A stretch of DNA of 64,000 bases from Rhodococcus rhodochrous (GCF_014854695.1 NZ_CP027557.1:620001-684000); one strand, 5' to 3'. Counted from the first letter of the stretch, positions 51,295-60,961 are shown. Translations and numbers: made by a program. Notes: generated by a model not told the origin, from the sequence alone.

Positions 51295-52527
51295 TCAGCT
51301 CCTCGTCTCGGCCGGCGTCTTCACCGCAGCCTGTGCCGTCGCGTCGGGGCGCCTACGGGCGCCCAGGGTCATTCCGAGGGTCTTCGCCGCCACGATCTCG
51401 CGCATCACCTCGTTGCTGCCACCACCGAAGGTGTTGTTCTGCGCGCGTCGGCCGAGCGCTTCGACGCGGCCTTCGATCACGGCGCCGTGGCTACCGGGAC
51501 GCAGCAGACCGCGGGCGCCGAGCACCTCCTGCAACATGCCGTAGGCCGCGACCACGCCCTCGGTTCCGAACACCTTCGCCGCGGCGGAGTCGCCACCGTC
51601 GAGGGTGTTGGCCGCGATGTCCGACACCAGACGCAGGTTCACCAGGTCGGCGGCCGACAACAGCGCGTAGACCTCGGCCAGAGTCGAACGGACCCACGGG
51701 ACGTCGAACAGCACGCCGGGGCCGAAGGGCTCCTGCTTCGCCCAGGCGAGCACCTCGTCGTACATCTCGTTGGCGATGCCACCGCGGGCGGCCAGCGCGA
51801 CACGCTCGTGGTTGAGCTGGCTCGTGATCAGGGTCCAGCCGCCGTTGAGCTCGCCGACGACGTTGCTCAGCGGAACGCGGATGTTCTCGTAGTACGTGAC
51901 CGCCGTGCTGATTCCGCCGACGGTCTGGATCTCGGTGGCGGAGAAGCCCGGCGACGAGGTCGGCACGAGCACGACCGAGATCCCCTTGTGGCGGGGCGCG
52001 TCCGGATCGGTGCGCACGGCGAGCCAGATCCAGTCGGCGAAGATGGCCGAACTCGTGAACAGCTTGTTGCCGTCGATGACGAGTTCGTCACCGTCGATGC
52101 GGGCCCGCGTCTGGAGCGCGGCGAGGTCGGTGCCGGCGCCGGGCTCGGTGTACCCGATCGCGAACTTCAGTTCACCCGTGAGGATCTTGGGAAGGAAGAA
52201 GTCCTTCTGCTCCTGCGTGCCGTACTTCATCAGTGCCGGGGCGACGGTGTTGAGCGTGACCAACGAGACCGGCGCGCCGGCGCGGATCGTCTCGTCGTAG
52301 AAGACGTAGAGCGCCTCAGGGTCCTCACCACGTCCGCCGTACTCCTCGGGCCATCCCAGGCCGAGCCAGCCGTCGGCGCCCATCTGCCGGTAGATCTTGT
52401 CGAAGACCGGTCCACCCTCGGTCTGATCGACCAGGGCGCGTCGATCGTCGTCGTCGATGATGCGGGCGAAGTACTCCCGCAGTTCGGTGCGCAGCCGCCG
52501 TGACTTGTCGGACAGCTCGGGATGCAT
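51295..52527 (-). CDS. chsE2: Acyl-CoA dehydrogenase subunit, ChsE2/FadE29-like
   Basis: A 410-aa partner of the preceding FadE subunit. FadE29-like stretches include LRTELREYFARII, GWLGLGWPEEYGGRG, KFAIGYTEPGAGTDLAALQTRA, the TYYENIRVP segment and FGGGSNEVMREIVAAKTLGM near the C-terminus. With ChsE1 it forms an alpha2-beta2 dehydrogenase whose FAD sites are split between subunits; the product is a Δ17(20)- or Δ20-type enoyl-CoA hydrated by ChsH1-ChsH2. The C-terminal tail (about 25 residues, Arg/Ala/Thr-rich) is longer than in M. tuberculosis. Its gene lies 39 bp downstream of ltp2. Confidence 0.87.
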   Translation of the reverse strand: MHPELSDKSRRLRTELREYFARIIDDDDRRALVDQTEGGPVFDKIYRQMGADGWLGLGWPEEYGGRGEDPEALYVFYDETIRAGAPVSLVTLNTVAPALMKYGTQEQKDFFLPKILTGELKFAIGYTEPGAGTDLAALQTRARIDGDELVIDGNKLFTSSAIFADWIWLAVRTDPDAPRHKGISVVLVPTSSPGFSATEIQTVGGISTAVTYYENIRVPLSNVVGELNGGWTLITSQLNHERVALAARGGIANEMYDEVLAWAKQEPFGPGVLFDVPWVRSTLAEVYALLSAADLVNLRLVSDIAANTLDGGDSAAAKVFGTEGVVAAYGMLQEVLGARGLLRPGSHGAVIEGRVEALGRRAQNNTFGGGSNEVMREIVAAKTLGMTLGARRRPDATAQAAVKTPAETRS

Positions 52528-52566
52528 GTGGTCTCCTGAGAGGTGGTCGGGGCCCGGGTTGCGGGC

Positions 52567-53751
52567 CTAACGGTCGGCCGAGAGGACGATCGCGCTGTGC
52601 GGCACCGGCGATCCGCCTGTGACGAGCACGTTGTCGAGTGTCTTCGCCGGCTGGTTCACGGAGGTGCCGCGGATGAGCCGGACGCCTTCGGCGATGCCGT
52701 TGACGCCGTGGATGTAGCCTTCACCGAGCTGACCGCCGTGGGTGTTGATCGGCAGTCGCCCGTCCACCTCGAGGTTGCCGTCGGCGATGAAGTCCTTCGC
52801 CTCACCGCGACCGCAGAAGCCGTACTCCTCGAGCTGGAGCAGGACCATGGGGGTGAACGCGTCGTACAGGATCGCGGCGTCGATACCTTCGGGGCCGAAA
52901 CCGGCCTGTGCCCACATCTGCCGGGCGACGAGCTCCACCTCGGGCATCGCGTCGATGTCCTTGCGGTAGTAGCTGCTCATCGAGATCTGCTGAGGGCCGA
53001 CACCCTGCGCTGCAGCGGTGATGATCGCCGGCGGGTGCGGAAGATCCCGTGCGCGTTCGGCACTCACGATGACCAGTGCCTGGCCGCCGTCGCTCTCCTG
53101 GCAGCAGTCCAGCAGACGCAGCGGGTCGGCGAGCATCCGCGAGTTCTGGTGGTCGTCGAGGGTGATGGGCCGCTCGTAGAACCAGGCCTTGGGATTGTTC
53201 GCCGCGTGCTTGCGCGAGAGCACCGAGATCTGCCCGAAGTCCGCGCTGGTCGCCCCGTACTTGTGCATGTAGGTGCGGGCCAGGAAGGCTTCCTGCTGAG
53301 CGGGAGTGAGCAGACCGTACGGGTTGATCCAGTTCCGGTATTCCTGGTCGGTGCTGGAGTTGTACGCGAAGGGCGGCGGCCCGGCGCCGAAACGATGGCC
53401 CGAGCGCTCGTTGAAGGCGCGATAGACGACCACGACGTCGGCGACACCGCTCGAGACGGCGAGGGCGGCCTGCTGCACGGGCGCGCAGGCGCCGCCACCG
53501 CCGTGCGGGATCCGGCTGAAGAACTTCAGTTCCGGGATGCCGAGCGCGCGGGCGACGGCGATCTCGGGGTTGGTCTCCATGGTGAACAGCGCGAAGCCGT
53601 CGACCTCTTCGACGCCGATCTGCGCGTCCTCGAGAGCGGCGAGGACCGACTCGCACGCGAGTTGCCATTCGCTGCGGCCGGAGTTCTTGGAGAATTCGGT
53701 GGCTCCGATACCGGCGATAGCGGCGGCTCCGGAGAAGCCCTTGACGGTCAT
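52567..53751 (-). CDS. ltp2: Steroid side-chain aldolase Ltp2 (thiolase superfamily)
   Basis: A 394-aa SCP-X/thiolase-fold protein. In characterised Ltp2, which with the DUF35 domain of ChsH2 performs retro-aldol cleavage of the 17-hydroxy-C3 side chain giving propionyl-CoA, the catalytic residues are Tyr294 and Tyr344. The corresponding residues here are Tyr296 (ILYDAFT) and Tyr346 (GEGYIHGVNG), an offset of two at both. The canonical thiolase catalytic motifs GHP and CxGG are missing. The ATG overlaps the chsH1 stop by 4 nt, and the separate DUF35 gene lies one gene upstream. Confidence 0.89.
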   Translation of the reverse strand: MTVKGFSGAAAIAGIGATEFSKNSGRSEWQLACESVLAALEDAQIGVEEVDGFALFTMETNPEIAVARALGIPELKFFSRIPHGGGGACAPVQQAALAVSSGVADVVVVYRAFNERSGHRFGAGPPPFAYNSSTDQEYRNWINPYGLLTPAQQEAFLARTYMHKYGATSADFGQISVLSRKHAANNPKAWFYERPITLDDHQNSRMLADPLRLLDCCQESDGGQALVIVSAERARDLPHPPAIITAAAQGVGPQQISMSSYYRKDIDAMPEVELVARQMWAQAGFGPEGIDAAILYDAFTPMVLLQLEEYGFCGRGEAKDFIADGNLEVDGRLPINTHGGQLGEGYIHGVNGIAEGVRLIRGTSVNQPAKTLDNVLVTGGSPVPHSAIVLSADR

Positions 53752-54158
53752 CGGCTCTTCCTCTCGTAGGGCTCCACCACGACCTCGGCGGTGACGTGGA
53801 CGCCTCTGCTGTTGCGGCCCTGCACCTTCAGGGTGACGGCCGCGCCGTCGACTGCGGTCACCTCACCGTTCATGTGCATGGGGTCGCCGGGGAAGCAGGG
53901 CACGCCCAGGCGCAGCGACGCGCGGCGTACACGCGCCGACGGCCCGGTCCAGTCGGTGACGTACCGGTCGACGAAACCGTTGGTGGCGTTGATGCTCATG
54001 AACACGTCCGGGGTGCCGCGTCCGAGTGCGGCAGCCGGGTCGTGATGCACGTCCTCGAAATCCTGTGACGCGATCGCGGTGGCCACGATGGTCGTGCGAT
54101 CCATCGGCAGGACGAGCTCGGGAAGCGACTGTCCGACAGTGCATTCGGTGAGATTCAT
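53748..54158 (-). CDS. chsH1: MaoC-type enoyl-CoA hydratase subunit ChsH1
   Basis: A 136-aa single hot-dog MaoC-like subunit. Asp33 and His38 in SQDFEDVHHDP have the D-X4-H spacing of the catalytic pair assigned to ChsH1 (Asp29, His34 in M. tuberculosis). With ChsH2 it hydrates the C17 side-chain enoyl-CoA to the tertiary alcohol cleaved by Ltp2. The start MNLTECTVGQ at 54158 overlaps the stop of the DUF35 gene (ATGA), and its own stop overlaps ltp2. The frame is open further upstream inside the DUF35 gene but without hot-dog sequence. Confidence 0.88.
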   Translation of the reverse strand: MNLTECTVGQSLPELVLPMDRTTIVATAIASQDFEDVHHDPAAALGRGTPDVFMSINATNGFVDRYVTDWTGPSARVRRASLRLGVPCFPGDPMHMNGEVTAVDGAAVTLKVQGRNSRGVHVTAEVVVEPYERKSR

Positions 54159-54562
54159 GCTTCTCCTCCGGGCTTGCGCAGCTGGGGCAGGATCTCGCCG
54201 TGCGCGTGCTCGGAGAATCCCACCTCGAGTTCCATGCCGATCTCGAGGGTGTCGTGGTCGACGCCCGCGATGTCGGCGACGATGCGGATTCCTTCGTCGA
54301 GGTCGATCAGCCCGACGGCGAGCGGGTACTCGAAGGCCGGATCCTGCGGGTGGTGGATGATCGTCCAGCTGTGAAGCGTTCCGCGCCGCGAGGATTCGAC
54401 GGTCTTCCACTCGAACGAGCGGCACGCGGGGCAGGCCGGGCCCGGGGGATGGCGCAGAGTGCCGCAGTCGCTGCACTGCTGGATCTCGAGTCGGCCCTCA
54501 CGGACGGCGTCGAACCAGAACTGGTTGTCCTGGGTGATGGTGAGCCGGGGGACGGCGGTCAT
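54155..54562 (-). CDS. DUF35 zinc-ribbon/OB-fold protein, equivalent to ChsH2 C-terminal domain
   Basis: A 135-aa protein with the DUF35 layout: a helical hairpin (NQFWFDAVREGRLEIQ), a rubredoxin-like zinc ribbon with CSDCGTLRHPPGPACPAC (two CxxC pairs), then an OB-fold with FEYPLAVGLIDLDEGIRIVADI. In M. tuberculosis this domain is fused behind the MaoC domain in ChsH2 (Rv3542c) and forms the aldolase with Ltp2; here it is a free-standing gene overlapping the MaoC gene (4 nt) and chsH1 (4 nt). The tight coupling suggests a complex of all four proteins. Confidence 0.88.
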   Translation of the reverse strand: MTAVPRLTITQDNQFWFDAVREGRLEIQQCSDCGTLRHPPGPACPACRSFEWKTVESSRRGTLHSWTIIHHPQDPAFEYPLAVGLIDLDEGIRIVADIAGVDHDTLEIGMELEVGFSEHAHGEILPQLRKPGGEA

Positions 54563-55113
54563 CGCGTCTCCTTGTCGGTGTTCGGGTTGAACCGGAGCAT
54601 CCGGAAGCGTTCCTCAGCGACGACTTCGCCGTTCTGGTCCTCGTAGCGCTTGTACAGCGTGAAGAATCGGCCGTCGCCGAGACCCGTTCGCTTGATCTCC
54701 GATACGGACTCGATCGTGTAGTGGGCGGTGATGTGATCGCCCGGGACGAGTTCGCGGTGGTAGTCCTGCTCGACGTTCGTCGCCACGACGGAGGTGAAAC
54801 CCTCGCGATCGAGGTCGGCGAGCATCCGGGAGTACGCGAAATCCTCCACGACGCCCTCGGCCCGCTTGCGCTGCACATCACGCCAGCGGCGGTAGCCGGC
54901 CATGATCCAGGTGGAGATCATGGCGGGCGGGCAGACGATGGAGTCGCGCCCGGTTTCGCGGGCGGCCTCGGCGTCGACGTAGATCGGGTTGAAGTCGTCG
55001 TGGGCCTCGACCCAGTTGCGGATCATGGCGTCGTTGACGGCGTACCGGGCCACGCGGGGTGGTTCGGCCACCTGCCCGACGTATTTCTCGTAATCCTGCT
55101 CGACGGTCTGCAT
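54559..55113 (-). CDS. chsH2: MaoC-like subunit, equivalent to ChsH2 N-terminal domain
   Basis: A 184-aa hot-dog protein matching the MaoC half of ChsH2. Instead of the catalytic hydratase motif it has AHDDFNPIYVD, lacking the histidine, as expected for the non-catalytic partner that shapes the site with ChsH1. It heads the operon chsH2(MaoC)-DUF35-chsH1-ltp2-chsE2-chsE1. The ATG at 55113 has AGGAG about 10 bases upstream; a GTG at 55137 would add eight residues. The right-hand copy of the 30-bp KstR2 segment lies about 115 bp upstream and is shared with the divergent SDR. Confidence 0.86.
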   Translation of the reverse strand: MQTVEQDYEKYVGQVAEPPRVARYAVNDAMIRNWVEAHDDFNPIYVDAEAARETGRDSIVCPPAMISTWIMAGYRRWRDVQRKRAEGVVEDFAYSRMLADLDREGFTSVVATNVEQDYHRELVPGDHITAHYTIESVSEIKRTGLGDGRFFTLYKRYEDQNGEVVAEERFRMLRFNPNTDKETR

Positions 55114-55227
55114 GGCCCAGTCACTCCTCTTCGACACGCGCGTTCGTCGTCACGCTAAGTGGGGCCGACAAGCAAGTTCCCGTGATTCCCACTGAGCAGG
55201 AGCAGTGGCGGAGGACGAGGGGGAGCA

Positions 55228-55257
55228 GTACCGAACCAAGCGATTGCTTGGTAAGTT
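55228..55257. promoter_or_regulatory. KstR2 operator/promoter segment upstream of the Rv3549c-like SDR (right copy of a 30-bp repeat)
   Basis: Contains ACCAAGCGATTGCTTGGT at 55235-55252 and is identical over 30 bp, same orientation, to 29082-29111. It lies between the chsH2 (MaoC) gene on the minus strand and the SDR at 55309 on the plus strand. Confidence 0.82.
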
Positions 55258-55308
55258 GTCGGCGTGAGACCCGCGCATTCTGCGGGGTGAACGACGTGGA
55301 GGCAGCGA

Positions 55309-56085
55309 ATGGATCTGGGACTCGGCGGTGCGGTCGTGCTCGTCACCGGGGGGATACGAGGAGTCGGTGCGGGCATCACCAGGGTGTTCCTGCGCGCCGG
55401 AGCGACCGTCGTGACATGCGCACGCAACGAACCCGAACAGCCTGTCGAAGTGGACGGGCGGACCGCGGAGTTCCTGAAGTGCGACGTTCGCGACGCCGAT
55501 CAGGTCGGCACGTTGATCGAGACCATCGTGGAGCGTCACGGTCGGCTCGACGCCGTGGTGAACAACGCCGGCGGGTCGCCGTACGCACTGGCGGCCGATG
55601 CCAGCCCGAAGTTCCACGCCAAGATCGTGGAACTGAACCTGCTGTCCCCGCTGCTGGTCGCGCAGGCTGCCAACGCGGTGATGCAGAAGCAGGACACCGG
55701 CGGCTCGATCGTCAACATCTCGAGCGTGAGCGGATCGCGCCCCTCGCCGGGAACCGCGGCTTACGGTGCGGCCAAGGCGGGCGTCGACAGTCTCGCACAG
55801 TCGCTCGCCGTCGAGTGGGCACCGAAGGTACGGGTGAACTCGGTGGTGGTCGGGCTCGTCGAAACCGAACAGTCGCATCTGTTCTACGGCGACAAGGCAG
55901 GCGTCGCCGCAGTCGGCGAGACCGTTCCGCTGGGGCGGCTGGCCCAACCCGAGGACATCGGCCACTGCGCCGCATTCCTGGCCTCTCCGCTGTCGGCCTA
56001 CGTCAGCGGATCGACATTGACCGTCCACGGCGGCGGTGAACGCCCTGCCTACATGGCAGCGGCCGAAACGAAGGAGACGAAGTGA
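55309..56085 (+). CDS. Short-chain dehydrogenase, Rv3549c-like
   Basis: A 258-aa SDR. The cofactor loop is VTGGIRGVGAGITRVFLRAGA, NNAGG is present, and the catalytic residues are in TAAYGAAKAG. In M. tuberculosis Rv3549c is divergent from echA20 (Rv3550) with a KstR2 site between; here the SDR keeps a KstR2 box but echA20 is 26 kb to the left. It overlaps the next SDR gene by 4 nt, as do Rv3549c/Rv3548c. It is assumed to oxidise a hydroxyacyl or ring alcohol in C/D-ring degradation. The start has GTGGAGGC six bases upstream. Confidence 0.87.
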   Translation: MDLGLGGAVVLVTGGIRGVGAGITRVFLRAGATVVTCARNEPEQPVEVDGRTAEFLKCDVRDADQVGTLIETIVERHGRLDAVVNNAGGSPYALAADASPKFHAKIVELNLLSPLLVAQAANAVMQKQDTGGSIVNISSVSGSRPSPGTAAYGAAKAGVDSLAQSLAVEWAPKVRVNSVVVGLVETEQSHLFYGDKAGVAAVGETVPLGRLAQPEDIGHCAAFLASPLSAYVSGSTLTVHGGGERPAYMAAAETKETK

Positions 56086-56996
56086 GTGGACTGCTGGACG
56101 GGCGCGTCGTCATCGTGACCGGCGCCGGGCGAGGACTGGGCCGTGCCCACGCCCTCGCCTTCGCCGCGGAGGGTGCGAAGGTCGTCGTCAACGACATCGG
56201 TGTCGGCAGTGACGGAACGGCGACGGGGGAGAGCCCCGGCGAACTGGTGGTCGAGGAGATCCGGGCTGCCGGCGGCGAAGCCGTCGTCAACGGTGACGAC
56301 GTCGCCGACTGGGCCGGTGCCGAGAACCTCGTGAAGACGGCGCTGGACAACTTCGGCCGCCTCGACGTGCTCGTCAACAACGCGGGTTTCCTGCGCGACC
56401 GCATGCTCGCCAACATGAGCGAAGAGGAATGGGACGCGGTCATCCGTGTGCACCTCAAGGGACACTTCGCGCCGATGCGTCACGCCATGACCTACTGGCG
56501 CGCCGAGTCCAAGGCCGGCAACCCCGTCGACGCCCGCATCATCAACACCAGCTCGGGCGCCGGACTGATGGGCAGCATCGGTCAGGGCAACTACGCCGCC
56601 GCCAAGGCCGGCATCGCGACGCTCACGATCCAGGCCGCAGCCGAATTCGGCCGCTACGGCGTGACCGTCAACGCGATCGCACCCTCGGCGCGCACCCGCA
56701 TGACCGTCGGTGCCGGTGGCGCGATGGCCGAGATGATGGCCGCGCCCGAAGAGGGTTTCGACGCCATGGCGCCGGAGAACGTCTCGCCGCTCGTCGTATG
56801 GCTCGGCAGTGCCGAAGCGAAGGACGTGACCGGGCGCGTGTTCGAGGCCGAAGGTGGCAAGGTGTCGCTGGCCGACGGATGGCGCCACGGTGAGGCGATC
56901 GACAAGGGCGACCGCTGGGATCCGAAGGAACTCGGTCCCGTCGTCGAGAAGCTGATCGCAGCGTCGCAGCCGCCGACGCCGGTCTACGGAGCGTGA
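56082..56996 (+). CDS. Short-chain dehydrogenase, Rv3548c-like
   Basis: A 304-aa SDR of the peroxisomal multifunctional enzyme-like subgroup. Features are VTGAGRGLGRAHALAFAAEGAKVVVNDIG, LVNNAGFLRDRMLANMSEEEWD and the active site in GQGNYAAAKAGIATLT. Length and order match Rv3548c, and the GTG start overlaps the upstream SDR stop (GTGA). A likely role is 3-hydroxyacyl-CoA dehydrogenation in the KstR2 pathway. A 19-bp perfect hairpin follows immediately. Confidence 0.87.
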   Translation: MSGLLDGRVVIVTGAGRGLGRAHALAFAAEGAKVVVNDIGVGSDGTATGESPGELVVEEIRAAGGEAVVNGDDVADWAGAENLVKTALDNFGRLDVLVNNAGFLRDRMLANMSEEEWDAVIRVHLKGHFAPMRHAMTYWRAESKAGNPVDARIINTSSGAGLMGSIGQGNYAAAKAGIATLTIQAAAEFGRYGVTVNAIAPSARTRMTVGAGGAMAEMMAAPEEGFDAMAPENVSPLVVWLGSAEAKDVTGRVFEAEGGKVSLADGWRHGEAIDKGDRWDPKELGPVVEKLIAASQPPTPVYGA

Positions 56997-57001
56997 TGTC
57001 C

Positions 57002-57042
57002 CCGTGCGCGTTTCCGGTGATCGTCACCGGAAACGCGCACGG
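57002..57042. terminator. 19-bp perfect hairpin after the SDR pair
   Basis: The arms 57002-57020 and 57024-57042 pair completely around a 3-nt loop, 5 bp after the SDR stop and just before the end of the convergent GNAT gene. A probable bidirectional terminator. Confidence 0.75.
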
Positions 57043-57056
57043 ACGGCGTCGTCGAT

Positions 57057-57716
57057 CTAGGCGGGCGTACGGACGATGAGGGTGGAGCCGGGGAAGTAGG
57101 CGGCGAGTTCGGAACGCGCCTGCTTGAGCGTGGCGGTGCCGTAACCCTGCTTGCGGAACTCGGGATGCACCCAGATCCGCACGTCGACCTCGTTGCCGGT
57201 CAGCTCGCCGAACGCGAACCCGATGGCCTTCGGCTCGTCGCCTGAAAGGTCTTCGGCCACAAGCCACATCCCGGATTCGTCGTCCATCAGCTCGGTGCCG
57301 CGTTGCCGCTCGGACTCGACCCGCTCGTCGCTGTCGTCACCCAACTGGTCGGCGCAGCGCTGCTTGAACAGCGCGGTGTCGGCGGCGCTGTGGGAGATGG
57401 GCCGCAACCGGAAATGCGCGCCGGTCGCGTACGGACGCGCCGCCGTCGTCCACTGCAGCACCGCATCGAGATCGTCGAGTTCTTCACGGATCTTCTTCCG
57501 CTCCGCCTGCGTCAGGCGGCGGAACGGAAGGTTCAGCACGGCCTCCGCGCAGAACTCGTCGGTGTCGAGCAGCGAGGCGAGCTTCGCGACCGCGTCGCCC
57601 CGATCCTTGCTCTCGACGATCACGTCGAGCACCTCGTGGCGTCGTTCGAGCGCCCGGAGCAGCGCGGCCGCGATCTCCCGCCGGTCGAGCACCTTGTCGT
57701 GATTGGTGGTTGCCAT
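57057..57716 (-). CDS. GNAT acetyltransferase with GyrA/ParC-like N-terminal helical segment
   Basis: A 219-aa protein in two parts. Residues about 1-80 form a helical segment (RALERRHEVLDVIVESKDRGDAVAKL, then VLNLPFRRLTQAERKKIREELDDLDAVLQ) closely resembling the coiled-coil/DNA-gate end of topoisomerase II A subunits. Residues about 100-219 are a GNAT domain with FAFGELTGNEVDVRIWVHPEFRKQGYGTATL containing the acetyl-CoA pyrophosphate loop. The activity and the reason for the fusion are unknown. It interrupts the otherwise Rv3548c-Rv3547-like order and is probably not a steroid enzyme. Confidence 0.82.
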   Translation of the reverse strand: MATTNHDKVLDRREIAAALLRALERRHEVLDVIVESKDRGDAVAKLASLLDTDEFCAEAVLNLPFRRLTQAERKKIREELDDLDAVLQWTTAARPYATGAHFRLRPISHSAADTALFKQRCADQLGDDSDERVESERQRGTELMDDESGMWLVAEDLSGDEPKAIGFAFGELTGNEVDVRIWVHPEFRKQGYGTATLKQARSELAAYFPGSTLIVRTPA

Positions 57717-57806
57717 CGTGCGACATCCCTTCGTCGAGAACCTGGACGTACGAGACTCAGTATTCCCGCACGGGACCGTCCCGGCGAACCGTGCCGGCCG
57801 GGACGC

Positions 57807-59622
<1,816 letters not shown>

Positions 59623-59625
59623 TCA

Positions 59626-60879
59626 GTGGCGCAGCCGAACATCCCCGAAGACATCGACTTCACCGATCCCGATCTGTACGCAGACCGTATGCCGTTCGAA
59701 GAGTTCGCGGAACTGCGCAAGACGGCACCGGTGTGGTGGAACAAGAAGTCTCCCGACGTCGGTGGTTTCCACGACGAGGGTTTCTGGGTTGTCTCCCGGC
59801 ACGAGGAGGTCCGTGAGGTCTCCCGCCGGAGCGACGTGTTCTCCAATTGGGAGAACACTGCGATTCCGCGGTTCAACGACGACATTCCGCGCGAGGCCAT
59901 CGAACTGCAGCGTCACGTCCTGCTCAACAAGGACGCCCCCGAGCACACCAAGCTGCGCAAACTCGTCGCCCGCGGTTTCACGCCCCGTGCGATCAACGGC
60001 CTGCGCGACGAGCTCGACCGTCGCTCCAAGATGATCGTCCAGGAGGCCTGCCAGGCCGGTCAGGGTGACTTCGTCACGCAGATCGCCGCGGAACTGCCGC
60101 TGCAGGCGATCGCCGATCTCATCGGCGTCCCGCAGGAGGACCGCGCGAAGATCTTCGAGTGGTCCAACCAGATGACGGGCTACGACGATCCGGACAACAC
60201 CGCCGATCCGGCGGCCGCCTCCATGGAGGTGCTGGGCTACGCCTACCAGATGGCCGCCGCCCGCAAGGAGAACCCGGCCGACGACATCGTCACCACCCTC
60301 ATCGAGGCCGACATCGACGGCGACGAGCTCGCTCCCGAGGAGTTCGGCTTCTTCTTCATCGTCCTCGCGGTGGCCGGCAACGAGACCACCCGCAACGCCA
60401 TCACCCATGGCATGGCGGCCTTCCTCGACAACCCCGAGCAGTGGGAGATCTTCAAGCGCGACCGGCCGAAGACCGCCGCCGACGAGATCATCCGCTGGGC
60501 CACTCCGGTCACCTCGTTCCAGCGCACGGCGCTCGAGGACACCGAACTCGGCGGACAGACGATCCGCAAGGGCGAGCGTGTCGTCATGCTGTACGCCTCG
60601 GCCAACAACGACGAAGAGGTGTTCGAGAACCCCCGCGAGTTCGATATTCTCCGGGATCCCAACCCGCACCTCGCCTTCGGTGGCACCGGTGCGCACTACT
60701 GCCTCGGCGCGAACCTCGCCCGCATGGAGATCGACCTGATCTTCAACGCCATCGCCGACCACATCCCCGACATCACCAAGATCGGCGACCCGCACCGTCT
60801 GCGGTCGGGCTGGCTCAACGGCATCAAGGAGTTCCAGGTCGACTACAAGACCTCGGGAGGATGCCCGGTCAAGCACTGA
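59626..60879 (+). CDS. cyp125: Steroid C26/C27 monooxygenase cytochrome P450 CYP125
   Basis: A 417-aa cytochrome P450. The haem-binding motif FGGTGAHYCLGANLARME contains the proximal Cys (residue 359), the I-helix has AVAGNETTRNA and the K-helix DEIIRWATPV. It oxidises the terminal carbon of the cholesterol (3-ketosteroid) side chain to the acid, starting side-chain degradation. Position divergent from fadA5 matches Rv3546/Rv3545c. The GTG at 59626 has AGGAGAG upstream; the same frame extends to 59578 but across the operator. A hairpin follows at 60894. Confidence 0.93.
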   Translation: MAQPNIPEDIDFTDPDLYADRMPFEEFAELRKTAPVWWNKKSPDVGGFHDEGFWVVSRHEEVREVSRRSDVFSNWENTAIPRFNDDIPREAIELQRHVLLNKDAPEHTKLRKLVARGFTPRAINGLRDELDRRSKMIVQEACQAGQGDFVTQIAAELPLQAIADLIGVPQEDRAKIFEWSNQMTGYDDPDNTADPAAASMEVLGYAYQMAAARKENPADDIVTTLIEADIDGDELAPEEFGFFFIVLAVAGNETTRNAITHGMAAFLDNPEQWEIFKRDRPKTAADEIIRWATPVTSFQRTALEDTELGGQTIRKGERVVMLYASANNDEEVFENPREFDILRDPNPHLAFGGTGAHYCLGANLARMEIDLIFNAIADHIPDITKIGDPHRLRSGWLNGIKEFQVDYKTSGGCPVKH

Positions 60880-60893
60880 TCGGACCACAGCGC

Positions 60894-60927
60894 AGGTTCC
60901 CGGACGCCGTCAGGTGTCCGGGAACCT
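60894..60927. terminator. Hairpin downstream of cyp125
   Basis: Perfect 12-bp arms AGGTTCCCGGAC/GTCCGGGAACCT flank a 10-nt loop, 14 bp after the cyp125 stop, and just before the end of the convergent membrane-protein gene. Confidence 0.7.
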
Positions 60928-60961
60928 CGTCGTTTTCGTACCCCACTGCCGGGAGGGAGAT

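Noticed and set aside
55228-55257. Possibility that the 30-bp repeat at 29.1 and 55.2 kb is an attachment site (att) of an integrative element
   Set aside because: No integrase, recombinase or tRNA gene lies near either copy, and the sequence is fully explained as a KstR2 operator with promoter flanks; duplication with the operator is the simpler reading.
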